Assembly (NCBI GenBank): GCA_002049455.2
Contig: KV918879.1
Location: forward strand, 80,359 to 144,358
Source: Porphyra umbilicalis
Lineage: Eukaryota; Rhodophyta; Bangiophyceae; Bangiales; Bangiaceae
Length of the DNA: 64,000 nucleotides
Reading direction: 5' to 3'
Made by a program: the position numbers and the translations under genes. The notes beneath the pieces were generated by a model. It searched no databases, was not told the DNA's origin, and worked only from the letters and a program-made list of their open reading frames with translations. Each line of letters starts with the position of its first letter. Position 1 is the first letter of the stretch. Of this stretch, positions 10,200-19,476 are shown one piece after another.

Positions 10200-12020
10200 A
10201 GGTGGCGGCCGCCGCCGACGTCTGGCTCATGTCGAGGGGCGGCCGCCAAGCTTGTTCTTGCGACGTTCAGGGGCGCGGCGGCCACGGTTGCCTGTGACGC
10301 GTGACCAGAGCGGCCGCCGCGCTTGTCGAGACGGGTGCGGCCGCCGCGCATGCGTTGCGCGGCTGCTGCGTTGGTGTGACACGGCAGCCGGCGCCATTGC
10401 TCGTGTTGGCGGCGGCCGCCGCGGTCCTCAAGGATGCTAGGTGGGGGCGGCTGGCGCCCGTGTCTTGCGTGTGGGACGCGCGCGGCGGCCGCCCGTGCGC
10501 TGGCGTGCATGGTGGCACGTTTGGGGCGGCGGCCGCCGCGGTCGTCAACATGACCAGGTGGGGGCAGCGGCGGCGGCCGCACGTGCCGCGTTGGCATGCG
10601 ACGGCAGCCGAAAAATTTGGTGGTGTTGGCGGCGGCCGCCGCTGCAACAAGGTGGCAAGACGTGGGCGGCGGCCGCCGCCGTCGTCAATATGACAAGGTG
10701 GGGGAAGCGGCGGCGGCCGCACGTGCCGCGCAGACGTGCGACAGCAGCCGCCGCGGTTGCTTGTCATGGCGGCGGCCGCCGCGGACCGCATGGTGGCACG
10801 TTTGGGGCGGCGGCCGCCGCCGTCGTCATCATGAAAGTTTGAGGCAGCGGCGGCGGCCGCACTTGCCGCGCTGCCGTGCAACGGCAGCCGCCACATTTGG
10901 TGGTGTTGGCGGCGGCCGCCGCTGCAACAAGGTGGCAACACGTGGGAGGCGGCCGACGCCGTCGTCCACATCACAAGGTGGGGGCCTCGGCGGCGGCCGC
11001 ACGTGCCGCGCTGCCGTGCAACGGCAGCCGCCACATTTGGTGGTGTTGGCGGCGGCCGCCGCTGCAACAAGGTGGCAACACGTGGGAGGCGGCCGCCGCC
11101 ATCGTCATCATCACAAGGTTGGGGCAGCGGCGGCGGCCGCACGTGCCGCGCTGCCGCGCGACGGCAGCCGCCGCGGTTGCTTGTCGTGGCGGAGGCCGCC
11201 ACCGACCGCATGGTGGCACGTTTGGGGCGGCGGCCGCCGCCGTCGTCAACATCACAAGGTGGGGGCATCGGCGGCGGCCGCACGTGCCGCGCTGCCGTGC
11301 AACGGCAGCCGCCACATTTGGTGGTGTTGGCGGCGGCCGCCGCTGCAACAAGGTGGCAACACGTGGGAGGCGGCCGCCGCCGTCGTCCACATCACAAGGT
11401 GGGGGCCTCGGCAACGGCCGCACGTGCCGCGCTGCCGTCCAACGGCAGCCGCCACATTTGGTGGTGTTGGCGGCGGCCGCCGCTGCAACAAGGTGGCAAG
11501 ACGTGGGCGGCGGCCGCCGCCGTCGTCAACATCACAAGGTTGGGGCAGCGGCGGCGGCCGCACGTGCCGCGCTGCCGCGCGACCGCAGCCGCCGCGGTTA
11601 CTTGTCATTGCAGCGGCCGCCGCGGACCGCATGGTAACACGTTTGGGGGGGCGGCCGCCGCCGTCGTCAACATGCAAGGTTGGGGCAGCGGCGGCGGCCG
11701 TACGTGCCGCGCAGACGTGCGACAGCTGCCGCCGCGGTTGCTTGTCTTGGCGGCGGCCGCCGCGGACCGCATGGTGGCACGTTTGGGGCGGCGGCCGTCG
11801 CCGTCGTCAACATGAAAGATTGAGGCAGCGGCGGCGGCCGCACGTGCCGCGCTGCCGTGCGACGGCAGCCGCCCAATTTGTTGGTGTTGGCGGCGGCCGC
11901 CGCGGACCGCATGGTGGCAAGCTTGGGGCGGCCGCCGCACATGTAATGGGTGGGCCGGGTGCGGCGGCCGCGTGTGCGCTGCGCGGCCACCGTGATTGCG
12001 TGGCGCGGCAGCCGCCACGC
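10200..12020. repeat. 140-bp tandem array rich in GGCGGCCGCC
   Basis: The landmark ACGTGCCGCG recurs at 10581, 10721, 10861 (one mismatch), 11001, 11141, 11282, 11422, 11562, 11702 and 11842, giving a 140-bp period. Each monomer carries about three GGCGGCCGCC-type palindromes, so NotI-like sites are very dense. Two monomer types are mixed: one with GCAACAAGGTGGCAA and one with GGACCGCATGGTGGCA. Copies at both ends are degenerate. The array starts about 270 bp after the transposase stop. Long open frames through it are by-products of composition. Confidence 0.9.
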
Positions 12021-12470
12021 TGAGGGTGGCTGAGGGCGCTGTGTCCTCCCCCGCGGCACGGGTGCCCGACTTTGGCGGCTTGGCGCCTGCATGTGGGGCA
12101 TCGGCAACGGCCAAGACTACGGTTGAGCGCTACTGACGGCATCCTGCCCACATGCCGCACAAGAGCTGCGTCCCCCTCGCGGCGGTCGTTCACACTGGCC
12201 TCTTCGTGAGTGCACATCTGATAGGAAAAAAAAACCCCTGCCCAACGGGGAAAAAAATCATCTACTACTATGAGAACACGGCCAGCGCAACTACGACGCC
12301 AATCGCACTGACACACAAACGAAACATGCGAGACCAACACAGCAACAAAGCGCATACAAAGCATTCCCGTACAAGCATGCACCGCGAACGACACAGAAGT
12401 GACGTCTCGCGGACCGAGAAAGAAAAAGAACAGAAGAAACAGACAAAGCAATAGGCAGTCAACCAGTGGC

Positions 12471-14212
12471 TTACGAGCTCTTGTCCGCGTCGCTGATGCT
12501 CTCGTCCGAAGCACTGGAGTCGGACGAGGAGCGGCCTCCATACCGTGCAAACTTCTCGATGATGTCGGAATCAAACCCATCGAAGCCGCCGCCGTCAGAC
12601 AGTGAGTCGTCAGACGAAGAAGCCGACGGCGGCGTCCTCTTGCGACGCTGATGCGGGCGCCCAGACGGCGGGGGGGTCCGTGCGGGTCCGGTAGTAGAGG
12701 CGGCGGCAGCCGCCGGTACTGATATGGCGGCCGCCGCCGCAGAGAGTACCGCGGAAGACGTCGAGGGACCCGCCGCGGCCGACCGTGCTGTCGCTTCCGT
12801 CAGGTCGACGGTCGTGGACAGCGGCGACGCCATGGTGGCCGTGGCGTTCTTCTTCTTGGTAGCCATTGCGCGCCGGCCGCGCAAAGTCAACGCCGCCTGC
12901 CTCGCGGCCGCCGGCTTGCGAGAAGGGGCGGCGGCTGTCGGCAGCGGCCGAGCAGGAGTTGTGGCCGCGCCGGATGGCGCCGTCGGCCGCCGACCGCGCG
13001 ACGCAGCCGCGGAGGCGGCCGATGCGCCCGTGGCGCTCGTCGGCGGTTGTCCTGCCGAGCGACTAGCGGCAGCCGCTGGGGGAGCGGCCGTCCGCACTGA
13101 GGACGCAGGCGCGGCGGCCGCCGACGGAGCAGCGGCAGCCGCCGACACAACGGAAGCGGGCCTTGCCGATGATGCCGGCACCTTCCCTGCCTCGGCCGGA
13201 CCTGACCCGCCCGCCGATGAAGAGGTGGCGGCCGCCGGTGCCGTCCGTGATGCGGAGGCGGCCGCCGACGATGCATGCTCCGCGCTGTCCGAGCCGGGCG
13301 CCGTGGACGGCGGGGATGCGCCATCGGCGGCCGCCGGCGGCACGTCTCCGGACGTGCCGCGAGGCGGCCGCTTGGCTCGCACGAGAAAGATGTCGGCGTC
13401 TGTGTCGACAGCGATGACCTTCAGCTTGTCCTCCGTCGCTGCCTCCCCCGACGCCGAGACGTCGTCAACGGGAGACCCACCGGCCGCAGCACCCTCAGGG
13501 GGCGGAGGCGCACCGGCACTGCCGTCGGCGGCCGCCCCCGACGCCCCACCGGTGGCGGCCGACACCTCCGTTGACACCTTGATACCCTCTCGCTCCATCA
13601 TCTTCTTCGCCTGGTGTGCCCAGTACGCCGCCCCCATCGCCGTCTCCCGCATAAATGGCTGGCTAAAGGCCATCATCATTGTCCGCTGCTCGGTGGTGTC
13701 GCCGAGCTTCTCCACCGCGCTTGCTACTCGGCCGATGGTGCGGTCATCCGCGACGGCGTCGACGCGGGCACGCCTGGCCGCCTTGTTTCCAATGGGGCGT
13801 CCACCTCACGGCTCGTCATCGCTGTGGTTGACGTCCACGACCGTCTGTCGGCCGCCCCCTTCGTCGCCGGCGGCCGCATTGGCCGCGGCCGCCGTCGCCG
13901 GGTCGCCGTCCGCTGCCTGCTGCTCGGCAGCCTCCCCACCGCCATCCGCGCCGGCGGCGGCCGCCGCCCTTGCCGCTGCTCGCACCTGCTTGTCCGCGGC
14001 CTTCTTTTGCAGGGACGCGAAGGAGGCGGCCGCCGACTTGAAGCGGTCCCGGTCCTTTAACTGCTCCCAATAGTGAGCCCAGGGGCACGACACTTGTTTC
14101 TTGCGTCGCTTAGTTGTCTTTCCCTTGGCGACATCGTCGGCGTGATCGCCGCGGATGCGGCCATAAATGTTCGTGCTTCAGTAAAGCCCCTCGGCACAGT
14201 TGACGAGGTCGG
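12471..14212 (-). pseudogene. Myb/SANT-like transposon partner gene, 3' part (split by Copia)
   Basis: C-terminal part of the gene that begins at 19471. Minus-strand frame from the Copia junction to TAA 12471. It contains a conserved-looking stretch (CPWAHYWEQLKDRDRFKS), then RPIGNKAARRARV and EKLGDTTEQRTMMMAF, the arrangement seen in NAM/Myb-like proteins encoded by plant-type transposons. The remainder is Ala/Ser/Pro-rich, ends acidic, and includes STTVDLTEA, which resembles a SUMO-interacting motif. Two in-frame TGA codons interrupt it, at 14178-14180 and 13806-13808; both flanks stay in one frame. With the Copia element and one 5-bp duplication removed, this part is in frame with the N-terminal part, total about 678 codons. 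In Harbinger systems such a protein binds element ends and aids nuclear import; that role is inferred here. Confidence 0.7.
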
Positions 14213-14630
14213 TGTTGAATCGCAGTGGGGATAGGGGTTGGGGGACCACGGTGAAGTGGTTGAGTGGCTTGAGCTTGTGTTTGTGTGTGCGAACGTGCTT
14301 TGTTGGTTGTCCTAAGGATCGCCCGCCTCTCCCAACCGAGAGCACCTCTCAAATAGTCCCCACCGGCCCAAGTGCTCCCCCCTCTCGCGCCCACACCGAC
14401 GCCCACGCCCTCGCACCAAATCGAATCACTCACCAAATCAAAAGCCACTAGAGCAAAGCGAAGATCAAATCCAAAACATGCCAAAAGTAACGCCCCAAGA
14501 TCACCCAACACGAATGTGTGCAACTTGACCACGTCTTGCAAATGTACCATGTGGGGTACCATAAGGGTCACCGACCATCGTCCAACCGCTAACCGCCAGT
14601 GAAGTCGGCGACGAGCATCACAGTCCAACA
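14213..14630 (-). repeat. Copia 3' LTR
   Basis: 418 bp, bounded by TGTTGAATCG and CAGTCCAACA on the plus strand. Near-identical to 18754-19171; visible differences include GTGTTTGTG versus GTGTGTGTG and AGTGAAGTC versus AGTGGAGTC. Confidence 0.95.
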
Positions 14631-14639
14631 CTCCTCCTT
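14631..14639 (-). promoter_or_regulatory. Copia polypurine tract
   Basis: Minus-strand AAGGAGGAG directly abuts the inner edge of the 3' LTR, the expected site for plus-strand DNA priming. Confidence 0.8.
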
Positions 14640-14665
14640 GCTTGTTGCCGCGGCGGTTCTTGTTT

Positions 14666-17600
14666 TCAGCAAAGCCCCATGGCCTCGACATGCTTGTCGT
14701 GCTTGGTCTTGCCGAGCTCCTTCGTCATCGGGTCCGCCACCATGTCGTCCGTTGCACAATGCTCCAGTGTCACCTTGTCCGTCGTGATGGCCTCGCGCAC
14801 AAAGTGGTAGCGAATGTCGATGTGCTTAGTGCGCTTGTGCTCGACGGGGTTCTTGGAGAAGTCAATGCACCCGCTGTTGTCGACCTTGATGTTGATCGGC
14901 CCGCCCGAGATCGCTGTCCGCAGCCCTTGAGTTGCCACGCTTTGCACGAGCTTGTTGAGCCAAACAGCTTCCTTGCTGGCCTCACATAGAGCCATGTACT
15001 CGGCTTCCATCGTCGACAGCGCCACCGTCTTCTGCAACTTAGAACCCCAGCTGACGGCTGCTCCGCCAAAGATGAAGATGAAGCCCGTCGTAGAACGTCG
15101 CGTCTCGTGGTCACCCGCCCAGTCGGCATCACTAAAGCCTTGTAGAACACAGGAAGAGTTCTTGTCGAAGACCAGCCCCTTGTCCATCGAACCCTTGACG
15201 TACCGTAGAACGCGCTTGATCGCCGCCCAATGCTCCTTGCCGTAGCACGAAACAAACCGACTCAGCTTCCCGATATCAAAGGCGAGGTCAGGACGTGTCC
15301 CGACCATCAGGTACATTAGACTGCCGACGGCTTCGCGGTAGGGCAGCGCGTCGTCGCTCTCGTCGGCCTTGACCAGCTGCAGGCCCACCTCCAGCGGCGT
15401 TCCGATCGGGTTGCACTCCGCCATCCCGAACTTCTCCAGCACTTGCGCCGCGTACTTGCCCTGCGACAGCTTGAGGGTGCCCAACGTCTTGTCACGTCTT
15501 ATCTCTAGCCCGAGGATGACCTTCGCCTCGCCCAGGTCCTTCATCTCAAAACGCTTGTGCAGAGCGTCCTTAATCTTGTAGATCGCCGCCAGGCTTGATG
15601 CCACCAACAGGAGATCGTCGACGTACACCAGGACGATGATGATTTCGCCGTCATCCACGAGGAGGTAGAGGCATGCATCCGGGTCAATGTTGTCAAACCC
15701 CTGCGACTTGAGGAAGTCGTCGAGCTTGGCGTACCACATCTTGGAAGCTTGCTTCAGCCCATACAGCGCTTGGAGGAGACGACACACTTTGTCAGGATAC
15801 GTCGGATCGACATAGCCGTCTGGCTGCTCCATGTAGACCTCCTCGTCAAGGTCGCCGTTGAGGAATGCCGTCTTGACGTCCATCTGATGTAGCTCCCACC
15901 CGCTCGCCGCCGTCATCGCCAGGATGCATCGAATGGTGGTGAACTTAGCCACCGGCGCGAACGTCTCGTTGAAGTCGAGCCCCTTGATCTGCCGGTTCCC
16001 CATGAAGCACAGGCGCGCCTTTTGACGCGTCGTGTTGTTCCCGTTCTTGTCAACCTCGTTCTTGACCTTGTAAACCCACTTGCCCTTCAGCACGCGTCGA
16101 CTGGCCGGGCGATCCGTCAAGCGCCAAGTCTTGTTCTTGCGGATGGCCTCCATCTCCTCATCCATGGCAATCTGCCACTTCGCCGATTCCTGCCCTTGAA
16201 CGGCTTGCACGTACGTCGTGGGCGCCTCGTGAGCAACCAGGCTCACCGGGCGCCAGTACTCGACAGGGGGTCGCCGCGCTCTGCCGCTCCGACGCAGCGT
16301 GTCTTGAGAGCCGCCACAACCTTGATTGTAGTCCGCGGACTTGTCAGATCCATCGTCTTGCTTGTCATCCTTGTCGTCATTGTCAGCATCCACGTCTTCG
16401 CCGTCGCTTGCAGAGCGCAAACCCGTCTCAACTCCGACGTTTTCGTCTCCGGGAAGCTCCTCTGCAACTTCTGCCACCTCGCTTACGTTCGTCTCGGCGA
16501 ACACGACGCTTCGTGCCTTTACGACCTTGCCGTCGTCGAGGATGACCTTGTTCGCCTTGCTGCCGTCGGGATAGCCTAAGAAGACGCCCTTCGCCGCCTT
16601 GTCGCCAAACTTGCCGTCGATGTGACTCTTGTGCAGCACCACCCAGCATGTAGACCCAAACACCCGCATGTGGCTTACGTCGGGCTTATTGCCGGTCCAC
16701 AGCTCAAAAGGCGTCTTGCCGACGGAAAGTGCCCGGCTGGTGACGCGGTTCTTGATGTAGACCGCCGTCTTGATGGCATCCGCCCAAAGATCTTGATCGA
16801 CGTCCTTGTGTCGCATCATGGTGCGAGCCATCTCCACGAGAACTCGGTTGAGCCTCTCAGCAACCCCGTTCTGCTGCGGCGTGTCGGGCACCGTGGTCAG
16901 GTGCGTCGTGCCGTTCTCATCGTGAAGAGCCTTGAATGCATTCGACACATACTCGCCGCCATTGTCGGAGCGTAGGATCTTGATCTTGGTTCCCGTGTGC
17001 AGCTGGGCCTTCGTCAGCCACTTCTTGTACTCAGAGAGCAGATCGCTCTTCTTCTGCAGGAAGACCACGTCTGTCCAGCGGGAGAAGTCGTCAGTGAAGG
17101 TGCCAAAGTAGAGCGCACCGCCACGCGACGGCTCCGACATTGGCCCACCCAGGTCCGAGTGCACGAGCTGCAGGCGCTTACTGACTCGACCTCCTTCCGC
17201 ACTAGGCATAGGCGTCATAGCCGCCTTCCCATACACGCACGGCTCGCAGACGTCCTTGACCGCCATGGAAGAGCACTTGAGTCCATCGATGTCCTTGTTC
17301 TTGATCATCCGCTTAACGCCAGCCACGTTGACGTGCCCAAGGCGCTCATGCCAGAGCTGAAGAGAGGCCACCGCAGCAATATCCAACAGTGGGGCCATGT
17401 CCAGGTGGTAGAGCCCACTCTTCCGCGTGCCGCACGCAGCGACCTTGTCGTTAATCTTGATGATCGTCTTACCGCCCTTGAATGACACTTCCGCACCTCG
17501 CTCCTCCATCATGCCGACCGACATGAGGTTGAAGCCCATGGTAGGAACATGGAGTACCTTCTCCAAATTGATCTTGCGCGTCTTGCCGTGAACGATGACA

Positions 17601-18022
17601 TTGAGCACGACGGTTCCGACGCCTGCCGTGGCTACGGACCCCTTGTCGCCCATGGTGACGCTGCGTCCCGTGGTCGTCTGGTAGTCATCGAAGCACGCAC
17701 GCATCCAGCACATGTGTGCAGAAGCCGCAGAATCGACAAGCCACGACTTGGAGATGTCATCGGTGTCAGCCGCATTGCCCACCAGACAGATGGCGTCGTC
17801 GCTGTCGCTACCGTCGTCAGCCGCAATCGCGGCCACCTTGTCCTGTCTCTGCTTCATGGCCTTGTGCTCTGGGCAATCGTGAGAGATATGCCCAAACTTA
17901 TGGCAGTGGTAACACTCGATCTTGGAGTGGTCACCACGGCGGCCTTGACCTCGATAGTTGGCGCCGACGAGTGCCATGTCACCAATGCGCTTGATCGCCG
18001 GTGACTTGTCCGCCTGCCGCCG
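14666..18022 (-). CDS. pol: Copia pol: protease, integrase, reverse transcriptase, RNase H
   Basis: Same frame as gag, continuing after the TAG at 18023-18025, ending TGA 14666. Counting from Met 17977: zinc knuckle CYHCHKFGHISHDC at 23-36; aspartic protease WLVDSAASAHMC near 79-90, with Ala where Gly is usual in DSGAS; GAG-pre-integrase segment with LWHERLGHVN; integrase with VHSDLGGPM, TDDFSRW, RSDNGGEY and NGVAERLNR; reverse transcriptase with MDVKTAFLNGDL and YVDD at 785-788 (15614-15625); RNase H with SDADWAGD, STMEAEY and KVDNSG. About 1,118 codons with no internal stop or shift. If gag and pol are made as one polyprotein, the TAG must be read through; otherwise Met 17977 is the first Met, which would drop only a short linker before the zinc knuckle. 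Confidence 0.95.
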   Translation of the reverse strand, partial: RRQADKSPAIKRIGDMALVGANYRGQGRRGDHSKIECYHCHKFGHISHDCPEHKAMKQRQDKVAAIAADDGSDSDDAICLVGNAADTDDISKSWLVDSAASAHMCWMRACFDDYQTTTGRSVTMGDKGSVATAGVGTVVLNVIVHGKTRKINLEKVLHVPTMGFNLMSVGMMEERGAEVSFKGGKTIIKINDKVAACGTRKSGLYHLDMAPLLDIAAVASLQLWHERLGHVNVAGVKRMIKNKDIDGLKCSSMAVKDVCEPCVYGKAAMTPMPSAEGGRVSKRLQLVHSDLGGPMSEPSRGGALYFGTFTDDFSRWTDVVFLQKKSDLLSEYKKWLTKAQLHTGTKIKILRSDNGGEYVSNAFKALHDENGTTHLTTVPDTPQQNGVAERLNRVLVEMARTMMRHKDVDQDLWADAIKTAVYIKNRVTSRALSVGKTPFELWTGNKPDVSHMRVFGSTCWVVLHKSHIDGKFGDKAAKGVFLGYPDGSKANKVILDDGKVVKARSVVFAETNVSEVAEVAEELPGDENVGVETGLRSASDGEDVDADNDDKDDKQDDGSDKSADYNQGCGGSQDTLRRSGRARRPPVEYWRPVSLVAHEAPTTYVQAVQGQESAKWQIAMDEEMEAIRKNKTWRLTDRPASRRVLKGKWVYKVKNEVDKNGNNTTRQKARLCFMGNRQIKGLDFNETFAPVAKFTTIRCILAMTAASGWELHQMDVKTAFLNGDLDEEVYMEQPDGYVDPTYPDKVCRLLQALYGLKQASKMWYAKLDDFLKSQGFDNIDPDACLYLLVDDGEIIIVLVYVDDLLLVASSLAAIYKIKDALHKRFEMKDLGEAKVILGLEIRRDKTLGTLKLSQGKYAAQVLEKFGMAECNPIGTPLEVGLQLVKADESDDALPYREAVGSLMYLMVGTRPDLAFDIGKLSRFVSCYGKEHWAAIKRVLRYVKGSMDKGLVFDKNSSCVLQGFSDADWAGDHETRRSTTGFIFIFGGAAVSWGSKLQKTVALSTMEAEYMALCEASKEAVWLNKLVQSVATQGLRTAISGGPINIKVDNSGCIDFSKNPVEHKRTKHIDIRYHFVREAITTDKVTLEHCATDDMVADPMTKELGKTKHDKHVEAMGLC

Positions 18023-18592
18023 CTAATCCTGAAGCAAGCGGCTCTTGACAAAGTCGAGGCTCAGCTCGTCCTCGCCCTTGGCGTCGAGAGCCACCAGCAG
18101 GTTCTCGTACTTTGACGTCAGCCCGTTGAGGACGCTCATGGCAACGTCCATCTCCGTCACCTCGCCGCCCATGGCCTTGAGGTTCTCGCCGAGGTTGCGC
18201 ACGCGGTTGATGTAGCCCAGCATGCCCTCGCCGACGGTCATTTCGACGGTGTAGAACTCGCGTCGCGCCTTCATCTTGTTCATCAAACTCTTGCGCTGGA
18301 AGACACCTTGCAGCGTCGACCACATTTCCGCCGTCGTCTTGCAGCCCGCCACGTGCTCGAGCTGCTCAGATCCAAGGGTGAGCCCGATGATGGCGCTCGC
18401 CTTCGTGTCTCGACGCTTCCACACCGCCAACTCGCGGGCATCCGCGTCCGTCGGCTTGCCGTCTTCGTCAAGCATATCGTCCAGGTCGCGCAGCGCGAGG
18501 ACCATCTTAATGCGCTGACGCCACTCGTGGAAGTTCGTCTCCGTCAACTTGTCGATCTTGATGCCGCCCATGCCGGCAGCGCCTCCGTCCAT
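18023..18592 (-). CDS. gag: Copia gag
   Basis: 189-residue capsid-type protein starting at ATG 18592 (MDGGAAGMGG) and ending at TAG 18023-18025. It has the usual Copia gag signature: KLTETNFHEWRQRIKMVL near the N terminus, ELAVWKRRDTKASAIIGLTL, AEMWSTLQGVFQRKS, and VLNGLTSKYENLLVAL near the C terminus. An upstream in-frame ATG at 18886 lies within the LTR; the internal start is preferred because the gag family begins at about this point. The stop replaces what would be a sense codon in LLQD-x-RRQADK, and pol continues in the same frame. Confidence 0.9.
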   Translation of the reverse strand: MDGGAAGMGGIKIDKLTETNFHEWRQRIKMVLALRDLDDMLDEDGKPTDADARELAVWKRRDTKASAIIGLTLGSEQLEHVAGCKTTAEMWSTLQGVFQRKSLMNKMKARREFYTVEMTVGEGMLGYINRVRNLGENLKAMGGEVTEMDVAMSVLNGLTSKYENLLVALDAKGEDELSLDFVKSRLLQD

Positions 18593-18738
18593 GATGTCTT
18601 CTTGTCGTAGCGCCCGACCTTGCCGAGCCGTGCGCCTTGACCGTAACGTCCTTAAACCACCTTGACCTCGTCTTGTTCGCACTTGCCGCGACCGCCGCGA
18701 CACCAGCCGGCACACCTTGCTCTTGTCACAGCCCCGGC

Positions 18739-18753
18739 TCTGGGCCCATAACC
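18739..18753 (-). promoter_or_regulatory. Copia primer-binding site, initiator-tRNA anticodon-arm type
   Basis: Directly adjacent to the 5' LTR. The plus strand reads TCTGGGCCCATAACC; its last 14 nt equal the anticodon-arm sequence CUGGGCCCAUAACC of eukaryotic initiator tRNA-Met, so the RNA genome would pair with the inside of that tRNA and not its 3' end. Drosophila copia is known to prime in this way with a cleaved half-tRNA. Confidence 0.8.
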
Positions 18754-19171
18754 TGTTGAATCGCAGTGGGGATAGGGGTTGGGGGACCACGGTGAAGTGG
18801 TTGAGTGGCTTGAGCTTGTGTGTGTGTGTGCGAACGTGCTTTGTTGGTTGTCCTAAGGATCGCCCGCCTCTCCCAACCGAGAGCACCTCTCAAATAGTCC
18901 CCACCGGCCCAAGTGCTCCCCCCTCTCGCGCCCACACCGACGCCCACGCCCGCGCACCAAATCGAATCACTCACCAAATCAAAAGCCACTAGATCAAAGC
19001 GAAGATCAAATCCAAAACATGCCAAAAGTAACGCCCCAAGATCACCCAACACGAATGTGTGCAACTTGACCACGTCTTGCAAATGTACCATGTGGGGTAC
19101 CATAAGGGTCACCGACCATCGTCCAACCGCTAACCGCCAGTGGAGTCGGCGACGAGCATCACAGTCCAACA
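18754..19171 (-). repeat. Copia 5' LTR
   Basis: 418 bp, same ends as the 3' LTR. It should carry the element's promoter; a clear TATA box was not assigned. Confidence 0.95.
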
Positions 19172-19471
19172 GTCAGCGTGGGTCGCGATGCCCGTCGGCT
19201 TCGATAGGCGCGCCTGCACCATGCAGCTGGAAAACTCCATCACACCGGCCACGATTTTGGCCCACTGCTTCCTCATCGCGTCAAATCCGCGCTGCTCCCT
19301 CCCCGCGGCGCCCGGCTCCCCGCGCAGCAGGTCCAGCCAGCCCTTGAGCACCCGCCGCCAAAACTCCTTCCCGGACTGGTCGGTCCCTCGAATGGGGTTG
19401 TTGGCCTCAATCAGCCACGCCTTGATAAGTGCATCATTCTCAGCCACGGTCCACGACGGTCCGCGGCCCAT
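19172..19471 (-). pseudogene. Myb/SANT-like transposon partner gene, 5' part
   Basis: N-terminal 100 codons, ATG 19471 in a strong start context (GCTGCCATGG). PSWTVAENDALIKAWLIEAN and EFWRRVLKGWLDL, followed by REQRGFDAMRKQWAKIVAGV, form a trihelix-like Myb/SANT DNA-binding domain as encoded next to plant-type Harbinger transposases. The frame reaches the Copia junction at GIATHAD and is resumed at 14207 on the other side. Whether the open frame directly upstream (stop at 19477) belongs to the same gene through an intron or shift is unclear. Confidence 0.75.
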
Positions 19472-19476
19472 GGCAG

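Larger units (their letters stand above)
14213..19171 (-). mobile_element. Copia-type LTR retrotransposon, full length
   Basis: 4,959 bp, transcribed on the minus strand, with two 418-bp LTRs, primer-binding site, polypurine tract, gag and a complete pol in Copia order (protease, integrase, reverse transcriptase, RNase H). LTRs begin TGTTG and end CAACA. Flanking pentamers are GTCGG (14208-14212) and GTCAG (19172-19176), a 5-bp target duplication with one mismatch. The two LTRs differ at about four positions by eye (about 1 percent), so insertion is recent. It interrupts the Myb/SANT-like gene. The only obvious defect is a TAG between gag and pol. Confidence 0.95.
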
